DNA of 64,000 bases from Metabacillus bambusae (GCF_017497975.1 NZ_JAGDEL010000005.1:124001-188000); one strand, 5' to 3'; counted from the first letter of the stretch, positions 43,804-54,083 are shown. Notes: generated by a model from the sequence alone, not told the origin. Numbers and translations: made by a program.

Positions 43804-43837
43804 AAAAAAAAAAGACGGGAAGGGCTGTTTCCCCTTC
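43804..43837 (-). terminator. Second terminator beyond the lyase operon
   Basis: Minus-strand GAAGGG/CCCTTC stem with a run of ten Ts (As at 43804-43813). Confidence 0.6.
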
Positions 43838-44022
43838 ATTATTGTGTTGGTAACGGTTACTTTAGAAGGGTAAAAACCAAACTTAATGAGGAAATCGAAA
43901 CTTAGGTACTAGTAAGTGATACATTGTTACAAAAAATAGTCATAAAGGATTATTAAATGTCATAATTTTAACTTAGTTTACATAATTCGTGGAATTGTTT
44001 ATGGAAGGACACCTGTGACTAT

Positions 44023-44052
44023 CTTCGACAAATTTCGGGTGGTGACAGGCAC
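44023..44052 (-). repeat. Repeat R1, copy 4
   Basis: Minus-strand GGTGCCTGTCACCACCCG then AAATTTGTCGAAG, right after the terminator at 44061-44091. Confidence 0.85.
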
Positions 44053-44060
44053 CCGAAACT

Positions 44061-44091
44061 AAAAAAAGGAGAAGGTCTAGTTGACTTCTCC
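44061..44091 (-). terminator. Terminator of the polyuronate operon
   Basis: Minus-strand GGAGAAG/CTTCTCC stem followed by TTTTTTT, about 110 bp past the PL14-like stop; same stem and loop as at 21246-21279. Confidence 0.8.
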
Positions 44092-44198
44092 TTTACATTA
44101 AGTTCCTAATTAAAAGTATTCACGCACAATTCCCTTAAAGAACTTCTCGTAGAGTTTCAAGAAATGAAATGTTTCCATGGTGTATCGTATGCTTTGAT

Positions 44199-45023
44199 TT
44201 AGTATGGATGGATCTTGATCCAATCAAAGTGTATGTTCTGATCCTGAGATGGACCATAACGGATTGGATCACTACCTCCGTGGAAGGCAGTCATATGAAG
44301 CGTATCAACTTTAGTTCCGTCCGTTACGTATTTAATATTCGTCTTGGTGAATTTCGGTGTACTCATGTCATTGACATAAATCTTTAGAACGCCATCGTAG
44401 TTACTGCCGCTATTGATCTTGACTAAGATTTTGATTGTATACCAGGTATTACTCAAGAGAACAACGTCATTTAACGGTTGATTATTCATATCTGCCCCAA
44501 AACCGTCTCCCCATGATTCTGTCATTCCCGCATGATAGACATATGGAATCAAATGACCTTCAGGTTTGAACATCAGCCTGACGCTAAATCCGTCTCCGTT
44601 AGTCGCATCGCCGCCCCCCGTATAGTTTTTACCGCCTCCAAGACCGGGAAGCTTTCCCCCTTCTGTCCAATCATAACTACCGCTAGTCGGGGTAAATTTC
44701 ACTCGATATTCAACTGTGTACGCGTCCCTCTCCTGCAATCTAGATAATATTTGACCGCCGCTTCCGGATGTTCCTACACCGCCTTCAGGCATGTGAAAAA
44801 CAAGGTGTCCCTCACTATTGATCGTGATTCGATTGGTGTCGGTTTTCGTAATAATGTTTCCAAAATCCTCTATTGCTTGTTGATCTGAATATACACCTGG
44901 CTCACTTGAGAAATACACATCGCGGTCTGCATAATACGTCGCGAAAACGGTTACAGACAACGATAAGAAAATGATACACCCTAATCCAAAAGATACAACG
45001 CCACGCTTATTCGCCCACCTCAT
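44199..45023 (-). CDS. Secreted polysaccharide lyase-like protein (PL14-type jelly roll)
   Basis: 274 aa. Signal peptide 1-28. Beta-jelly-roll sequence with TVEYRVKFTPTSG, the hallmark GGKLPGLGGG (~122-131), GFSVRLMFKPEG and YVYHAG; ends FDWIKIHPY. This pattern matches the PL14/PL20-like lyases that cleave alginate or glucuronan. Exact substrate unknown. Ribosome site AGGAGG. Last gene of the polyuronate locus, next to a larger lyase. Confidence 0.65.
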   Translation of the reverse strand: MRWANKRGVVSFGLGCIIFLSLSVTVFATYYADRDVYFSSEPGVYSDQQAIEDFGNIITKTDTNRITINSEGHLVFHMPEGGVGTSGSGGQILSRLQERDAYTVEYRVKFTPTSGSYDWTEGGKLPGLGGGKNYTGGGDATNGDGFSVRLMFKPEGHLIPYVYHAGMTESWGDGFGADMNNQPLNDVVLLSNTWYTIKILVKINSGSNYDGVLKIYVNDMSTPKFTKTNIKYVTDGTKVDTLHMTAFHGGSDPIRYGPSQDQNIHFDWIKIHPY

Positions 45024-45050
45024 CCATTTCCCTCCTTGTATGTTGAAATC

Positions 45051-45206
45051 TTATGAAATGGCGCATCCTACCGTAGTTTGCACTCCCTTATTAACATAAA
45101 CTGCCTCGGTATCATCGTCTCCTTCAAGAATGAAACTGACATTAGAAAAATCAGAATTACCTGGACCGGTCCAAGAAAGGTCAACTGCTGATTTGACCAT
45201 GCCATC
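45051..45206 (-). pseudogene. Cut-off C-terminal FnIII-like segment of the large lyase
   Basis: In frame beyond the TAA stop of the upstream gene, 51 more codons read as a FnIII-like start: SAVDLSWTGPGNSDFSNVSF and VYVNKGVQTTVGCAIS, then a stop. Together with DRTPPTEM before the stop this is the usual 'DxTPP...LSW..P..SDF..V' pattern, so a nonsense mutation has shortened the protein. Confidence 0.65.
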
Positions 45207-48200
45207 TTACATTTCTGTTGGAGGTGTACGATCGACAAAGCTGACATCTACTTCATTAATGCGGGCAATCGTGTCATTCGGATCTCCATTCCCCCATGAC
45301 GGACTGATAAATATGAACCGGATGGAGGTTGTCTCGATTGTATCAAAGTTCAGCAATGTGAATTGCTCCAAGAAGGCATCCTTGTCGTTATCTCTTACTT
45401 CCGCCAGCTTCTTCCATTCTGAACCATCTAAATATTCAAGATCAAAATCCTTCACATGCCAGCCGGCAGAGCCAGTAACCGGCACGTGTCCACTCCATAG
45501 CTTTACTTGGTTGATCGTTTGCGGGGATGTCCAATCCAACTTAAGAAAAGGGGTCTGTGTTCCGCTGGACAACCATCGAGTAGATAATTTTCTGTCCACT
45601 ACTCTTTCTTTTACATTGGTACCAAGCGTGGAATCAACAGACAATTGAGCAGTTACCGCCAGGTTATTCGTCACGATCAACTTGATTGTACCGTTCTGCG
45701 TTATTCCATCCAATGTAGCAGTTACCTTAATTACTGCATCACCTTCCTTTAATGCAGTAACTACCCCGTTGCTGTTTACAGAAGCAATCTCTGGTGTCAG
45801 ACTCTCATAGACAATCGCAGCATCTTCTAAAGAAGTATTAGATCCAGTGTTCATTTTTCCCGATACATGTAAGAGAGTTGAAGTTTTCGGTGTAAGTTGA
45901 GTTTTATCCGCAGATACTGTTACACTGGCCAATTCGACAGGTGGATAAGTTTCCACCATTAGGTACGGTCGCTTATCGCTGTCAGTACCATTATAGAGTT
46001 GGGTAAGATAACCAGTCAGCGCTGGATCTTGGGCGATGGCAAGCGATACTGTCTTATCGCCCGCCAATTGATCTTTCACAAACAAGGTAGCGTCGAATAC
46101 ATACCAAGAATCAACACCGTCATCTTTAACCTGTATTGTAGAAAGATGATCACCGAGTGCAGGCTGTGTATCGTCCGATTCCCACATTAAACTGTTTATA
46201 CTCCATGAATCATCCTCGACACCGTACAAGGAATTAGCTACTGTCGTTTTCTCATTTTTGCTTTCCAATGCTCGTCCATAGACGTACAGTCTAGCCGTAG
46301 CAATCTTTCCACTTAGTTGACTCAAATCATATTTCAGATAGGTTCGAATCGAACTGTCATCATCGCCACCTTTGACAAGTAAATCGGATGCATCTAGAGG
46401 GGACGATGCATTTTTTTGGATGCTTGCAGCTTCAATAGCAGACAGCTGTTTAGGGATAGCCACACTGTTTATATAATCGGTCTCAGCATTGTCGCTTATC
46501 TCATTACCTGACAACAAAATATTGGTTCCATACGATATGTTAACACCGTTGGTATTGCCCGTTACACGATTGTTCTGAATGACGATGTTTTTTGGAATTC
46601 CTGCTCCATTACCCGCGTTCCCCGGATCTCCTTTATCTTCTAATGCAATAATACCCCAGAACTCATTCGCTGTATTATCATAAATCTTATTGTTTTTTAC
46701 AATCGTTCCAGGTGCATTCTTCAGACGAATCCCCTGACTACCCGCTTTGGTGAAATTGATAATTTTATTGTTCTCTATAACGGTTTCGGGAGAGCCAAGA
46801 TATACTTGAATGCCGTATCGATCCACATTCTCGATCACATTATTATGAATATAGTTGCCCGGACCTGCTGCATCATGCGTTGCACCAGGATTGCCTACAC
46901 CAATAGCCGCTTCACCGCCGCCGAAGATATGGTTGAACCGAACCTCATTCATATATTCGTCTTCTCCATGAAAGTCAATCGAATCTAACGCAATGTTCTT
47001 ATAGTTGTTATGTTCAATAAGATTATTATGGGTGTAGAATTGCATAAGTGTTCCATGACGCAGATAAGGACCGATAAAACGGTTGTTGCGAACAACATTG
47101 AAGTAGGAATCATCTTCTCTGCCTAAGCGGCTTTCTTTGGGCTTTCCTTCTATAGAAACGCCGTAGCCGCTCCCTCCTTCTGCAACATCCGTTGCGTTCC
47201 TGAATAAGGAGTTTTCTACGATCACATCGTGACTATTAATAATAGCTACACCGATGCGCTGGAATTTTTCAACTGTTAGACGGTCAAGAGTAATATTGTA
47301 AGAAGGCTTCCCGGCAGACGATGTAATGTATAACGCTTGTTTAGGCCCTCCTCTGTCAGGGTTTGCAACCCGAGTGTCCGTAGAATAATTCAGGTTCCAA
47401 CTCGAGGTAAGGGTCATATTACTGATTTTGATATTGTTCTGTGCTGCAATCCGGATAATAATCCCATAATTTGTTGCGTGTTCTCCAGAATCGTTCGCAT
47501 GATCTGAAACTAGAAGGACGCCCTCTTGGCTTTCTCCGCGCAATTGGACACCTGACTTCATTGTCAAGTGGGAGACACCATCGTAAGACATGCTGGATAA
47601 TTGATAATGACCATTAGGAAGATAGACCTCATCGCCAGGCTGTGCTTTATCCAGAGCCTCGCGGATAGCTTTAGCATCATCCTCACCGTTATTGGAAGGA
47701 TTCGCTCCAAAAGCTACGACATTAAGTTTTCTTCCCTTAACCTCTTGCAGCTCATGAGGTTTGTGGGGCGTGCCGTCCGCGTAGTAAAGACCAGGCTTGG
47801 TTGGAATCGGGGCATCCGGATCCGGTCCGGTTGGCGGTATTTCCAAATCGTTTAGTATGAACCCATCCTGATGAGGCGGGTACACTTGAATTTCAGTGAT
47901 GCTGGTCCATTGGTTCTCACCACGTCCTACAACTCGAACATAACGGGCCGTCACAGTCTCGAAGCCGAATGCCTCCAATTGAATCGTCGTACCGCTACTG
48001 GTACCGCTGTATACCTTGGTCCAGGTCGTTTGATCGTTTGATACTTCGATATCAATCGTTTTAGTACGATTATCGCCCCTGTAGAAGGCGACGCCTAAGT
48101 ATGAAACCTCCTTCTGTGAACCAAGGTCAAGTTCAATCCATTGTCCGTCACCAAAGACTGACCAACGGGAGGTGATATCGCCATCGATCGCATACTCTGG

Positions 48201-48413
48201 TAGATTAGAATCGCTGCCACTGGCACGGTATCCGACAATCGACAGTTGATTTACTGGGGTACCGTTGCTAGAGGCTACCTCATCCTCGGCATCCTCGAAC
48301 ACAAACTGGTTTTCCACCGCCTGGACCTGTTCTGCCTTTACACTAATGAAACTCATGATCAGTATACATAGGGTCAAGATAAACGATATAGATCTCTTGA
48401 CACGGTTTCTCAT
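45207..48413 (-). CDS. Secreted multidomain beta-helix polysaccharide lyase
   Basis: 1068 aa. Signal peptide 1-28. About 55-185: F5/8 type C (CBM32-like). About 230-640: right-handed beta-helix of the pectate-lyase-3/epimerase class (NVVAFGANPSNNGEDDAKAI; many ENN/HNN turns). About 650-815: DNRLRE/CBM96-like domain (LKYDLSQLSGKIATARLYVY). About 820-910: Big_2. About 915-1055: second F5/8C. CBM96 and this beta-helix class occur in alginate and other uronate lyases (PL6/PL31-like); family not settled. The stop at 45207 truncates a C-terminal FnIII-like domain, but the catalytic and binding domains are whole. Confidence 0.72.
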   Translation of the reverse strand: MRNRVKRSISFILTLCILIMSFISVKAEQVQAVENQFVFEDAEDEVASSNGTPVNQLSIVGYRASGSDSNLPEYAIDGDITSRWSVFGDGQWIELDLGSQKEVSYLGVAFYRGDNRTKTIDIEVSNDQTTWTKVYSGTSSGTTIQLEAFGFETVTARYVRVVGRGENQWTSITEIQVYPPHQDGFILNDLEIPPTGPDPDAPIPTKPGLYYADGTPHKPHELQEVKGRKLNVVAFGANPSNNGEDDAKAIREALDKAQPGDEVYLPNGHYQLSSMSYDGVSHLTMKSGVQLRGESQEGVLLVSDHANDSGEHATNYGIIIRIAAQNNIKISNMTLTSSWNLNYSTDTRVANPDRGGPKQALYITSSAGKPSYNITLDRLTVEKFQRIGVAIINSHDVIVENSLFRNATDVAEGGSGYGVSIEGKPKESRLGREDDSYFNVVRNNRFIGPYLRHGTLMQFYTHNNLIEHNNYKNIALDSIDFHGEDEYMNEVRFNHIFGGGEAAIGVGNPGATHDAAGPGNYIHNNVIENVDRYGIQVYLGSPETVIENNKIINFTKAGSQGIRLKNAPGTIVKNNKIYDNTANEFWGIIALEDKGDPGNAGNGAGIPKNIVIQNNRVTGNTNGVNISYGTNILLSGNEISDNAETDYINSVAIPKQLSAIEAASIQKNASSPLDASDLLVKGGDDDSSIRTYLKYDLSQLSGKIATARLYVYGRALESKNEKTTVANSLYGVEDDSWSINSLMWESDDTQPALGDHLSTIQVKDDGVDSWYVFDATLFVKDQLAGDKTVSLAIAQDPALTGYLTQLYNGTDSDKRPYLMVETYPPVELASVTVSADKTQLTPKTSTLLHVSGKMNTGSNTSLEDAAIVYESLTPEIASVNSNGVVTALKEGDAVIKVTATLDGITQNGTIKLIVTNNLAVTAQLSVDSTLGTNVKERVVDRKLSTRWLSSGTQTPFLKLDWTSPQTINQVKLWSGHVPVTGSAGWHVKDFDLEYLDGSEWKKLAEVRDNDKDAFLEQFTLLNFDTIETTSIRFIFISPSWGNGDPNDTIARINEVDVSFVDRTPPTEM

Positions 48414-48764
48414 GATCAGTACTCACTCCCTCAATAAATAATAACTTAATAGAATGTGAAGTTATCCCCAATTACTCTTAAGGGCATACGGGTAGTGTAA
48501 TGACAAATCTGGACTACAGCAGCGTGCTTATCCGTAAAAATAATAGTGAGTTTGGTAGATTTGCTACTACATAATCATTACACTACGAAAAAAGGTATTA
48601 AAACATACGTTTAAAAAACTTCTAAATTCTTAAGACCAGTGCGAATGCAAGGTGCACTTATATCCTCTCCATCCTTTTCTTGAAGAAAAGCTTGAAAATT
48701 TTTTAAAAATAATTCATGTCTCAATGTATACATGTGAAGTGCAACAGAAATATTCGACATTTAA
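48414..48764. other. Intergenic region with 12-bp inverted repeat
   Basis: Perfect arms GTAGTGTAATGA (48492-48503) and TCATTACACTAC (48575-48586) enclose 71 bp with a smaller CAAATC/GATTTG pair inside. It looks like a small element or strong structure in the leader of the lyase gene. Nothing else was recognised. Confidence 0.5.
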
Positions 48765-50138
48765 CTAGTTAATTACCTTTTTAGATAGCTCTATCTCTAA
48801 ATAAGCTCCCTGTTCTTGTAAGATATCCTGTAATTTTTTAATGTTAAGTTCTTGAACCTTTACGTTTTCTCTTGCTGCAATTGCAGCTGCAACTCCTCCT
48901 GCATGCCCAATTGCTCCTGCAGTAGGCGTTGTTCTTACGCCAGCTTGTGCTTCAAAAGTGGCAGAAAGACACCTTCCTACAACTATTAAATTGTTAATTT
49001 CTTTGGAAACAAGAGATCTATAAGGTATACCATAAATCCCTCCCCATTCTAGTTTCCTATGTGAAGTGCCTTCTCCATCCGGACTATGAATATCGATTGG
49101 ATAACCTGAGTGAGCAATGACATCATCAAATTTACGTTGTTCTAATAAATCCTCTGCCTTTAACGTATATAATCCCTCAATTTGCCTTGAACTTCGAACA
49201 CCAATCGAAGGGCCAGTTGTAACCACTACAGCATTTTCAAAACCAATCATATAGTTTTTCATAAAATACTCAAGTTCGCGGCATTGTTTTCTGCCTTCAA
49301 TTTCAGCATTGCTTAAGCTCCAAGGGTCTGTACTGTCAAAACCTAACAATCTAGTAGTATTAAAGATTACTTCTCCAGGGTTATTCGTTTCAAAAAACAA
49401 GACATCCTCTCTTTTTATCGTGATGTCCCCTTTTTCTTTAGCTTCTTTAAACTCTTTTAAATAGCCGACAACTGATAGTCGCTCTACTTTATTTAGATCA
49501 TCTAAATTTTCTGGTACTCTTGTAAAATTATCAGGGTTTTCCTTTATATATTGTTTAACTCGATTGATATCTACGTTTCTTACTTTCATTTTTAATGTCA
49601 TGGGCTGTGATGCTCCATCAGTTTCTCTTCCTTTGGTAAACTTGACACCTGACCATGCAGCTAAATCTCCGTCACCGGAAGCATCTATAAAAATCTTACC
49701 GCCAATTTCGGAAAGACCAGCTTTATTACAGACTTTTATCTTTGTTATCTTATTTCCTTCTTTTATTACTTCAGCTAATACTGTGTGGTATAAGATTTCA
49801 GCACCACTTTCAACTAACATCATTTCTAATTCATGTTTCATTGCTTCTGAATCAAATGGAGTAATTGAGTAAGTGTAATTAGTTAAATCCTTTATATGTC
49901 CAACAGATTTCCCAATTTTTTTCAAGCGTTGAATGAGTTCATCCGTAATTCCTTGAATAGCTTGTTTTTTTCCTGCATGAAAAGTCATCATAGGGCCTAC
50001 TCCGGCAGCTGTTAGCATCCCACCTAAAAAACCATGAGATTCAATGATTAATGTTTTGGCCCCTAACCTTGAAGACGCTATTCCTGCTACCGCACCAGAA
50101 ATACCCCCACCTAAAATGATCACGTCAAATTCTTTCAT
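48765..50138 (-). CDS. FAD-dependent oxidoreductase (FAD_oxidored family)
   Basis: 457 aa from ATG 50138 (GAGGAG). N-terminal dinucleotide site GGGISGAVAGIASSRLG (~10-26) and E(SHGFLGG); IDASGDGDLAAWSG (~150) and RCLSATFEAQAGVRTTPTAG near the end are typical of this family. Many carbohydrate loci carry such a gene; its sugar-related reaction is not known. Located between YesL and the large lyase. Confidence 0.78.
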   Translation of the reverse strand: MKEFDVIILGGGISGAVAGIASSRLGAKTLIIESHGFLGGMLTAAGVGPMMTFHAGKKQAIQGITDELIQRLKKIGKSVGHIKDLTNYTYSITPFDSEAMKHELEMMLVESGAEILYHTVLAEVIKEGNKITKIKVCNKAGLSEIGGKIFIDASGDGDLAAWSGVKFTKGRETDGASQPMTLKMKVRNVDINRVKQYIKENPDNFTRVPENLDDLNKVERLSVVGYLKEFKEAKEKGDITIKREDVLFFETNNPGEVIFNTTRLLGFDSTDPWSLSNAEIEGRKQCRELEYFMKNYMIGFENAVVVTTGPSIGVRSSRQIEGLYTLKAEDLLEQRKFDDVIAHSGYPIDIHSPDGEGTSHRKLEWGGIYGIPYRSLVSKEINNLIVVGRCLSATFEAQAGVRTTPTAGAIGHAGGVAAAIAARENVKVQELNIKKLQDILQEQGAYLEIELSKKVIN

Positions 50139-50281
50139 TAAATCACTCCTCAAGATTTTAGATTTACTACTAGATAAAATGTTAATTATTACATGAAACA
50201 TACAGAAACATATTTTTTGCATGTCCGTCCATTCGTCAACTCGTTGTCAAACATGACTAACCTGGTGCACGATACCTTCCC

Positions 50282-50932
50282 TTAACTAACCGGCTTATTG
50301 CTCCTTACCGTTATCATTGTGTGACATTCCTTGTTTTCGATCGCTAAATTGGCGAACCACATAAGTGCAAATGCAAGGTAACTAAAGCTGAAGAAAGGGA
50401 GGAGCCCCGGAATAGCCTCCATGAGTAAGGTAAAACAAAACAAGATAAAGGTCATTGAAATCACATGAAAGGGATAAGAGATCGTCATCATGAACGAAAC
50501 CTTAAATAATTGGATGACCTTTAGATCATAATGAGCAAAAACAGGCGCGACAAAGAACAAAGTCATCAAATACAATAAGCAGATGGCAAACATGAGTAAA
50601 AAGAACACCATCGAAGCCGTACCGCTCTGTGCTTGGAAAAAACGCAAGTAAAAATAAAGAATAAAACCAACAACAACAGAAATACCTCCAACAGCATTCG
50701 CTTTATAAAAATCTTTTTTATAAAGCTGCTTAAAAGTAGGGAAAAGGGCAATGTCAGTCTGTCCGCGAACCCACTTTCTTGTTACAGCAAACATCGCAAA
50801 TGTCGCTGGAAAAAAACCGAATCCGATCAACCCCATTACAGTAAAAATTGCCCATAAGAATTGCAGATATACTAAGCGTGAAATCCACTCCATTACTGTA
50901 TAAATGCCTCCAATTATACCTTTGTTTGCCAT
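50282..50932 (-). CDS. yesL: YesL-type membrane protein (DUF624)
   Basis: 216 aa from ATG 50932 (AGGAGAG). Five membrane segments; FFPATFAMFAVTRKWVRG and ANLAIENKE mark DUF624. YesL proteins sit beside Lpl/YesOPQ-type transporters and may assist them; mechanism unknown. Confidence 0.8.
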   Translation of the reverse strand: MANKGIIGGIYTVMEWISRLVYLQFLWAIFTVMGLIGFGFFPATFAMFAVTRKWVRGQTDIALFPTFKQLYKKDFYKANAVGGISVVVGFILYFYLRFFQAQSGTASMVFFLLMFAICLLYLMTLFFVAPVFAHYDLKVIQLFKVSFMMTISYPFHVISMTFILFCFTLLMEAIPGLLPFFSFSYLAFALMWFANLAIENKECHTMITVRSNKPVS

Positions 50933-51136
50933 TTGCTTCTCTCCTAAAAATAATAAAAGTTGACTTAGGGATTTTTGGCTCAAACGTATCGAGATCTACC
51001 TTTTTCCATTTCTAACCACCACAGAAAAAGCCTCCAATATCAAAACCATACTAATCTTTAACTCTCTATCGTTCCCTCTAAGAAAGATGGCTGCCTCAAA
51101 TAGATTCTAAGGGTAGTTTAAGGCAGCCATATGATA

Positions 51137-52333
51137 TTACCAGTACATTTTCCAATCCTTCAATAATCGAATGAGCGCTTCCATGTAAAAATAGTCGCCC
51201 CAAATGCAACATTCATCAACACCTGTATTTCTAGGTTTATGGTAGACTGCGTGTTTTAAAACTCCATTAGCATATGGTTCATCTTTTGTTGTGTAGTGTT
51301 CAGCAAGCGAATGAACAATATGCAATGCACTATTTTCATAATACTCTTTCATACCATCAGTTAGAGGAAGCCTTTTACTCATTTCAAGTAAGCCGCAGAC
51401 GGCAATGGCAGCAGCAGAACTATCTCTTTCTTCTTCGCCTTTTGTGAAGGTTAAGTCCCAATAACAGACGTGATCCTCTGGGAGGCGATTAAGAAAGTAG
51501 TTTGCTAGTTTTTTGCTTAGGATGATAAATGTTTCATCACCTGTATAGTGATAGGTAAGGGGAAATCCATATATTCCCCATGCCTGCCCTCTTGCCCAGC
51601 AGGAATCATCTGAAAATCCTTGATGAGTGTTGCCGTATAAAGGTTTTCCCGTCACTGGATCCATATAAAAAGTATGATATGTTGAAGAATCTGGACGAAC
51701 AATATACTTAGCTGACTGCTTTGCATGATGATAAGCAAGTTGACGATAGGTTTGATCACCTGTTACTTCACTTGCCCAATAAAGCAGGGGCAAGTTCATC
51801 ATACAATCAATGATCATCCTTCCGCTTTGCTTGGGATCTGTTAATTCTCCCCATGCTTGAATGATTCCTGCTTTTTCAGAGTAGCGAGTAAGAAGTAATT
51901 CAGCTGCTTCAAGTGCTGCTTCCTTTCCTTGATTCTCTCCCGTTAATTGATAAGCACTAACAGATGAGAGACTGTACAAAAACCCCAAATCATGATGGTT
52001 CACGACAATTCTGTTCTTGATTCTATTTTTAAAACTTGTAACCTGCTTTTCAGCTACTCGTCTGTATTTTTCTTCTCCGGTATATTCATAAGCGAGCCAG
52101 AGCATTCCTGTCCAGAAACCTGTCGTCCATTCGACATTGTCTATCTGTTGATAAACTAAATTCTTGCTGCTAGGACTAGGGAATTTAGATGTAAAAACTT
52201 CTAGGCTCTGATCGATTTTAAAAAGCACATAATCTAGTGCCTTTTCAATAAAAGCACGATCTACAGGTGGTCTTGTTGAAAATCTTTCTTTTCTTAAGAG
52301 ACTTTCATCTACGACTTGTTCGGTTTTCTGCAA
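51137..52333 (-). CDS. GH88 unsaturated glucuronyl hydrolase
   Basis: 398 aa, no signal peptide, (alpha/alpha)6 barrel. Motifs: WTTGFWTGMLWLAYEYTGE (~67-85), VNHHDLGFLYS (~113-123, catalytic Asp), MIIDCMMNLPLLYWA (second Asp), CWARGQAWGIYGFPLTY and CIWGDYFYMEAL. Hydrates the unsaturated uronic acid left by lyases, freeing it from short oligosaccharides in the cytoplasm. Start is TTG with AGGAGG. Fits between lyases outside and the ABC importer. Confidence 0.88.
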   Translation of the reverse strand: MQKTEQVVDESLLRKERFSTRPPVDRAFIEKALDYVLFKIDQSLEVFTSKFPSPSSKNLVYQQIDNVEWTTGFWTGMLWLAYEYTGEEKYRRVAEKQVTSFKNRIKNRIVVNHHDLGFLYSLSSVSAYQLTGENQGKEAALEAAELLLTRYSEKAGIIQAWGELTDPKQSGRMIIDCMMNLPLLYWASEVTGDQTYRQLAYHHAKQSAKYIVRPDSSTYHTFYMDPVTGKPLYGNTHQGFSDDSCWARGQAWGIYGFPLTYHYTGDETFIILSKKLANYFLNRLPEDHVCYWDLTFTKGEEERDSSAAAIAVCGLLEMSKRLPLTDGMKEYYENSALHIVHSLAEHYTTKDEPYANGVLKHAVYHKPRNTGVDECCIWGDYFYMEALIRLLKDWKMYW

Positions 52334-52361
52334 CTTTGTTACCTCCTATTCTATTTTCCTA

Positions 52362-53927
52362 TCATTTCTCCATCGATCGATTATACGCTTTTTGATGGAG
52401 CTCAATATATTCCTCAACACCAAGATTTTTTAGTTGATTCTTAAATTTCTCATAATCTATCTCTTCGGCACCCATAACCCATTTTTGCATCATTTCATCC
52501 CGATAGGTTTTTAAGTCTGCTGCAATTTCAATAATCTTCTTTTCTTCTTCTTCAGTAAAAGTGAGAGGCGGCAGTGGCTCTGCAAAATAGTTATTAGCAG
52601 TGTATTCTTCTATCCCTTTTAAGGCAATTGGGTTTAACCATTGTTTCTCATACTCAAAATCCTGATGATAAGAAAAGAGAGTTTGGGCCCCATACTCATG
52701 CAATGTTGTTGGAACATCTGGAGAACTCAAAATTTCTTCTTTAAATACAGGTTTTCCATCGACTAGATCATAAGTTTCTCCTTCTACCCCATAGTTCATC
52801 AAGCGTCGTCCCTCTTCTGTGTAAAAGAAATCAAGATATTTGATCGCTTTTACTGGATCTTCTGTTGAATAGCCAATCGCTATTCCTGCTTTGTCTCCAT
52901 ATGGATCACGGACGGTAGGTTCGACTTTTTCACCTTCCGTATTTTGAGGAGGAGCAAATGTTTCAAATTTAAACCCTTCAACCTGATCTTTTAATAAATT
53001 GTTGTAACCTGCCGTGCTTCCGAACCAATCGTGTGTCATACCTCCTTGATTGTTACCAAGTAAGATATCTCTAGCTTTTGCTCCTCTTGTAAAGATCTCT
53101 GGATCAATTAACTTTTCTTCATACCATTTAGCTAATCCTGAAAGGGCAGTACCATATTTTTCTTCATATGGCCCGAATTGAACCTTATCTCCATCAAGAT
53201 AGAGGTCATTGCGAGCGCCCCATAAAATCGTAAGGTCACCCAAACTTTCCGGAATTCTTGAAAAATAAGGAATTTCATCTTGTTTACCGTTTCCATTTGG
53301 ATCTTTTTCTTTAAATGCCTTTAACACTTCATATGTTTCTTCTGAGGTTTGCGGTATTTTAAGGCCAAGCTTATCTAACCAATCTTGTCTAACGAACCAT
53401 CCTTTCTGCGCCTTTCCATCTGCTATAAAAGGAACAAAATAAAGATTTCCATCTGAAGCTGTAGCAAATTCTTCTAAGCCTTCCATCTCTTCAAGGTATT
53501 TCTTAATGTTTGGAGCATGTTTCTCAATTAATTCATCTAGTGGAAGAAACGCCCCTTCTTTCCCATACTTCGTTAAATCTGCCTTTGTCCCATGAACAAG
53601 ATCAGGAATTTCACCTGAAGCAATCATCAAGTTAAAAGCTTCCTGACTATCTGTTGAAGTCTTTGGAGCCACTCCTTTCAAGTTCACATTAGTTAACTCA
53701 GCTGCCTTCTTAAACGTCGGCCAATCATCATTAAAAATGACCTGGCCATCAAAATGATGAAGGTGAATCTTCAGATCAATTGGTTCCTTGGATACCTGAA
53801 CCCCCGTTAGACCTTTTTCACTTTCTGAGTTTTTATTAGCACCCACATTACTTGAAGCACTATTATTCGAGCATCCTCCCATAATTAGCAGAAAAATGGA
53901 GAACAAGATCAAAGCGATTTTTTTCAA
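52362..53927 (-). CDS. LplA-type extracellular oligosaccharide-binding lipoprotein
   Basis: 521 aa from a TTG at 53927 (GGGGGGAG upstream). Lipobox LLIMGGC. Large solute-binding protein of the Lpl/YtcQ type (GEIPDLVHG, GWFVRQDWLDKLGLKIPQT, DPNGNGKQDEIPYF). Follows its two permease genes and precedes GH88. Confidence 0.85.
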   Translation of the reverse strand: MKKIALILFSIFLLIMGGCSNNSASSNVGANKNSESEKGLTGVQVSKEPIDLKIHLHHFDGQVIFNDDWPTFKKAAELTNVNLKGVAPKTSTDSQEAFNLMIASGEIPDLVHGTKADLTKYGKEGAFLPLDELIEKHAPNIKKYLEEMEGLEEFATASDGNLYFVPFIADGKAQKGWFVRQDWLDKLGLKIPQTSEETYEVLKAFKEKDPNGNGKQDEIPYFSRIPESLGDLTILWGARNDLYLDGDKVQFGPYEEKYGTALSGLAKWYEEKLIDPEIFTRGAKARDILLGNNQGGMTHDWFGSTAGYNNLLKDQVEGFKFETFAPPQNTEGEKVEPTVRDPYGDKAGIAIGYSTEDPVKAIKYLDFFYTEEGRRLMNYGVEGETYDLVDGKPVFKEEILSSPDVPTTLHEYGAQTLFSYHQDFEYEKQWLNPIALKGIEEYTANNYFAEPLPPLTFTEEEEKKIIEIAADLKTYRDEMMQKWVMGAEEIDYEKFKNQLKNLGVEEYIELHQKAYNRSMEK

Positions 53928-54083
53928 TTGGACTCCCCCCAAGACTTAGTCGTTAATTTTTGTTACGTGTACAACCACCCGATATTCGGAACATCAGGGA
54001 TTTTATAGAAACAATGAATTCTGTTTCAGCACAAAGACTAAAACATAATCCCCAATACATTACTCCTTTAGCAGTTATCACTT

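Larger units (their letters stand above)
43652..44198. other. Intergenic region with two terminators and repeat R1
   Basis: Contains terminators at 43804-43837 and 44061-44091, R1 copy 4, and the kinase promoter region; no gene seen. Confidence 0.5.

Noticed and set aside
45130-45648. 172-aa plus-strand frame opposite the lyase gene
   Set aside because: Antisense shadow of a clear multidomain secreted protein.
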